From CAG-791 sp963657295 (GTDB lineage: Bacteria > Bacillota > Clostridia > Lachnospirales > Lachnospiraceae), in the NCBI GenBank assembly GCA_963657295.1, contig CAVKMX010000105.1, positions 1-8,025 on the forward strand: 8,025 bases of DNA. The letters are read 5' to 3'. This document shows, piece after piece, positions 6,443 through 8,025 of the stretch. Both the position numbers and the translations under genes were made by a program. Position 1 is the stretch's first letter. Every line of letters begins with the position of its first letter. The notes beneath the pieces were generated by a model. It was not told the origin of the DNA and made no database searches. It saw only the letters and a list, made by a program, of their open reading frames with translations.

Positions 6443-8025
6443 AGGACAGGAAGCGCCTGATTCCATGGATCATTGCCGCTGCGGTACTGGCAGTGCTCGC
6501 AGGAATCGGCAAGAAGGTGTACGATCTGATGTTCGGCGGTACGCTGGGCGTCACGACAGAGGATCTGAAAAACGGCATTCTGGCCTGCAGCCCGGCGATC
6601 GCAGCCATTGCCGTGGTGATCATTGCGGGCATTGTTGTGTCTGTTCTGGCCGGGAAGCTCCGGCAGCCGGTGCGCTCACTGGTGCGCGTGCAGGTGCCGA
6701 TTGCCATCCTGCTGACCGTGACGCTGTCCGTGAACTGGGTGGTCCTCGGCGTGGAGTACTCCGTGGTGAACAGTGTGTTCGCGGAGAATGTCACGGTTTC
6801 GGAGGAAACCCTGGCAGCCGGAGAGGCCATTGCGGAGCAGATTGCCTCGGAGGGCATTGTGCTGCTGAAGAATGAGGATCAGGCATTGCCGCTGGCCGCA
6901 GGAACCAGGCTGAACCTTTTCGGCTGGTCGAGCGTTCGTCCGCTGTACGGCGGCACCGGATCGGGCGACAGCAGCGACAGCGATGCGGTTACGCTGATCG
7001 AGGGACTGCAGAATGCGGGATATGAGGTCAACGATGAGCTGGTGCAGTTCTACGAGAATTTCCGCAGCGAGCGCCCGGTAGGCACCATCCGCCTTCGTGA
7101 GATCGGCAGCAAGAGGGGTGATTTCACCATCCCGGAGCCGACCATGGAGGAGTACGACGAGGCCGGAGTTTTCGAGCAGGCAGAGGCGTATTCCGATACG
7201 GCCGTGATCGTGGTCAGCCGCACCGGCGGCGAGGGCTTCGATGTGCCCATGAGCATCACAGGCACAGAGGAATACAACGCACAGTACGGCGGCCTTGCAC
7301 AGTTCTACGATTTCTCCACGCAGGAGGATGACATCGACGCCGGCAAGAGCTATCTGGAGCTGAGCAATCGTGAGATTGCCATGGTAAACCGGGTCTGCAG
7401 CGAGTTTGAGAACGTCATTGTCATCGTCAACTCCTCGAATGCCATGGAGCTGGGATGGCTGGATGAATACGACAGCATCAAGGCAGCCGTGCTCTGCGGC
7501 GCTCCCGGACAGATCGGCTTCGATGTCCTGGGCAAAATCTTAAGCGGAGAGGTCAACCCGTCCGGACATCTGGCGGACACCTATGTTTATGACCTGCTGG
7601 CAACGCCGACCGCCAACAATTTCGGCGGCTTCAGCTATGACAATTACGCGGAGGCAACGGGCAGCGAGGACAACCGCGCCATGTATGTCGACTACAACGA
7701 GGGAATCTACGTCGGCTACAAATTCTATGAGACGGCTGCCGCCGAGGGCCTGATCGATTACGATGAGGTGGTGCAGTATCCGTTCGGCTACGGACTCAGT
7801 TATACAACCTTTGATGCATCGATTGCGGACGTCGAGGATGACGGGAGCAGCATCACGCTGCACATTGCGGTAACCAATACCGGAGATACGGCCGGCAAGT
7901 ACGTCGCTGAGATTTTCTACAATCCGCCGTATACCAACGGAGGAATTGAAAAGGCCAGCGCGAACCTCCTTCAGTACGGCAAGACCGATACGCTGGAGCC
8001 GGGGGCATCGCAGACACTGGACATC
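6439..8025 (+). CDS. Membrane-anchored family 3 glycoside hydrolase with permuted domain order (3' truncated)
   Basis: The frame is open from ATG 6439 to the window end, 529 residues visible and no stop. Three hydrophobic segments (about 7-24, 46-72, 86-110) precede the enzyme. Positive charges in KDRKR before the first and in GKLRQPVRSLVR between the second and third place the rest outside the cell. Residues from about 128 match the GH3 C-terminal domain: SEGIVLLKNEDQALPL, then YGGTGSGDSSDSDAV, then RTGGEGFD, where E265 is the likely acid/base by analogy with the SGEGYD motif of bacterial beta-glucosidases. YPFGYGLSYTTF (447-458) opens the Fn3-like domain, which continues to the end. The N-terminal (alpha/beta)8 barrel with the nucleophile Asp is not before this domain, so it should follow beyond the window. 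Such a reversed order is known in Ruminococcus albus and Butyrivibrio fibrisolvens beta-glucosidases. Beta-glucosidase or beta-xylosidase activity is likely, but the substrate is not determined. Confidence 0.88.
   Translation, partial: MKDRKRLIPWIIAAAVLAVLAGIGKKVYDLMFGGTLGVTTEDLKNGILACSPAIAAIAVVIIAGIVVSVLAGKLRQPVRSLVRVQVPIAILLTVTLSVNWVVLGVEYSVVNSVFAENVTVSEETLAAGEAIAEQIASEGIVLLKNEDQALPLAAGTRLNLFGWSSVRPLYGGTGSGDSSDSDAVTLIEGLQNAGYEVNDELVQFYENFRSERPVGTIRLREIGSKRGDFTIPEPTMEEYDEAGVFEQAEAYSDTAVIVVSRTGGEGFDVPMSITGTEEYNAQYGGLAQFYDFSTQEDDIDAGKSYLELSNREIAMVNRVCSEFENVIVIVNSSNAMELGWLDEYDSIKAAVLCGAPGQIGFDVLGKILSGEVNPSGHLADTYVYDLLATPTANNFGGFSYDNYAEATGSEDNRAMYVDYNEGIYVGYKFYETAAAEGLIDYDEVVQYPFGYGLSYTTFDASIADVEDDGSSITLHIAVTNTGDTAGKYVAEIFYNPPYTNGGIEKASANLLQYGKTDTLEPGASQTLDI

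Noticed and set aside
5072..6466. 464-codon open frame on the - strand
   Set aside because: It mirrors the GH43 gene, whose motifs are clear on the + strand; no ribosome binding site or domain supports it.
6402..6875. 157-codon + strand frame overlapping the GH3 start
   Set aside because: It is in a different frame from the GH3 gene, which has a ribosome binding site, membrane segments and family motifs; this product has none.

Overview
The window looks like part of a Gram-positive (Bacillota) chromosome, most likely from a gut or rumen Clostridia/Lachnospiraceae-type organism. The evidence is a multi-repeat Cna_B surface protein with a C-terminal membrane anchor, an AgrC/LytTR-type two-component pair, strong purine-rich ribosome binding sites, and a membrane-anchored family 3 glycosidase in an unusual domain order. 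This taxonomic guess is an inference from gene types and the moderately GC-rich sequence; no rRNA or marker gene is present.

All recognisable genes lie on the + strand. Bases 1-2552 are the 3' part of a gene for a large surface protein. It has one N-terminal CnaB-like domain and six Cna_B domains; the first five alternate between two types. The protein ends in a proline/glycine/threonine linker, a degenerate sorting signal, a membrane helix and an Arg-rich tail. A stem-loop with a short T run (2643-2681) follows and is the probable terminator. Bases 2699-2780 are a polypurine leader with a perfect 13-bp tandem repeat.

Bases 2790-4915 encode a LytTR response regulator and a polytopic GHKL sensor kinase whose genes overlap by an ATGA junction. 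After 60 bases come a cytoplasmic family 43-type glycoside hydrolase (4976-6442) and, through another ATGA overlap, a glycosidase with three membrane segments and a GH3 C-terminal domain (6439 to the window end, truncated). In the GH3 gene the GH3 C-terminal domain and the Fn3-like domain come first, so the catalytic barrel should lie beyond the window in a permuted arrangement.

The four downstream genes are closely spaced with no clear terminator between them, so they may form one operon. A plausible reading, not proven here, is that the two-component system senses an external cue and controls surface adhesion and/or glycan use. The GH3 enzyme would trim glycans outside the membrane and the GH43 enzyme would cut imported oligosaccharides. 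No AgrB- or AgrD-like gene, transporter, RNA gene, mobile element or CRISPR array was seen.
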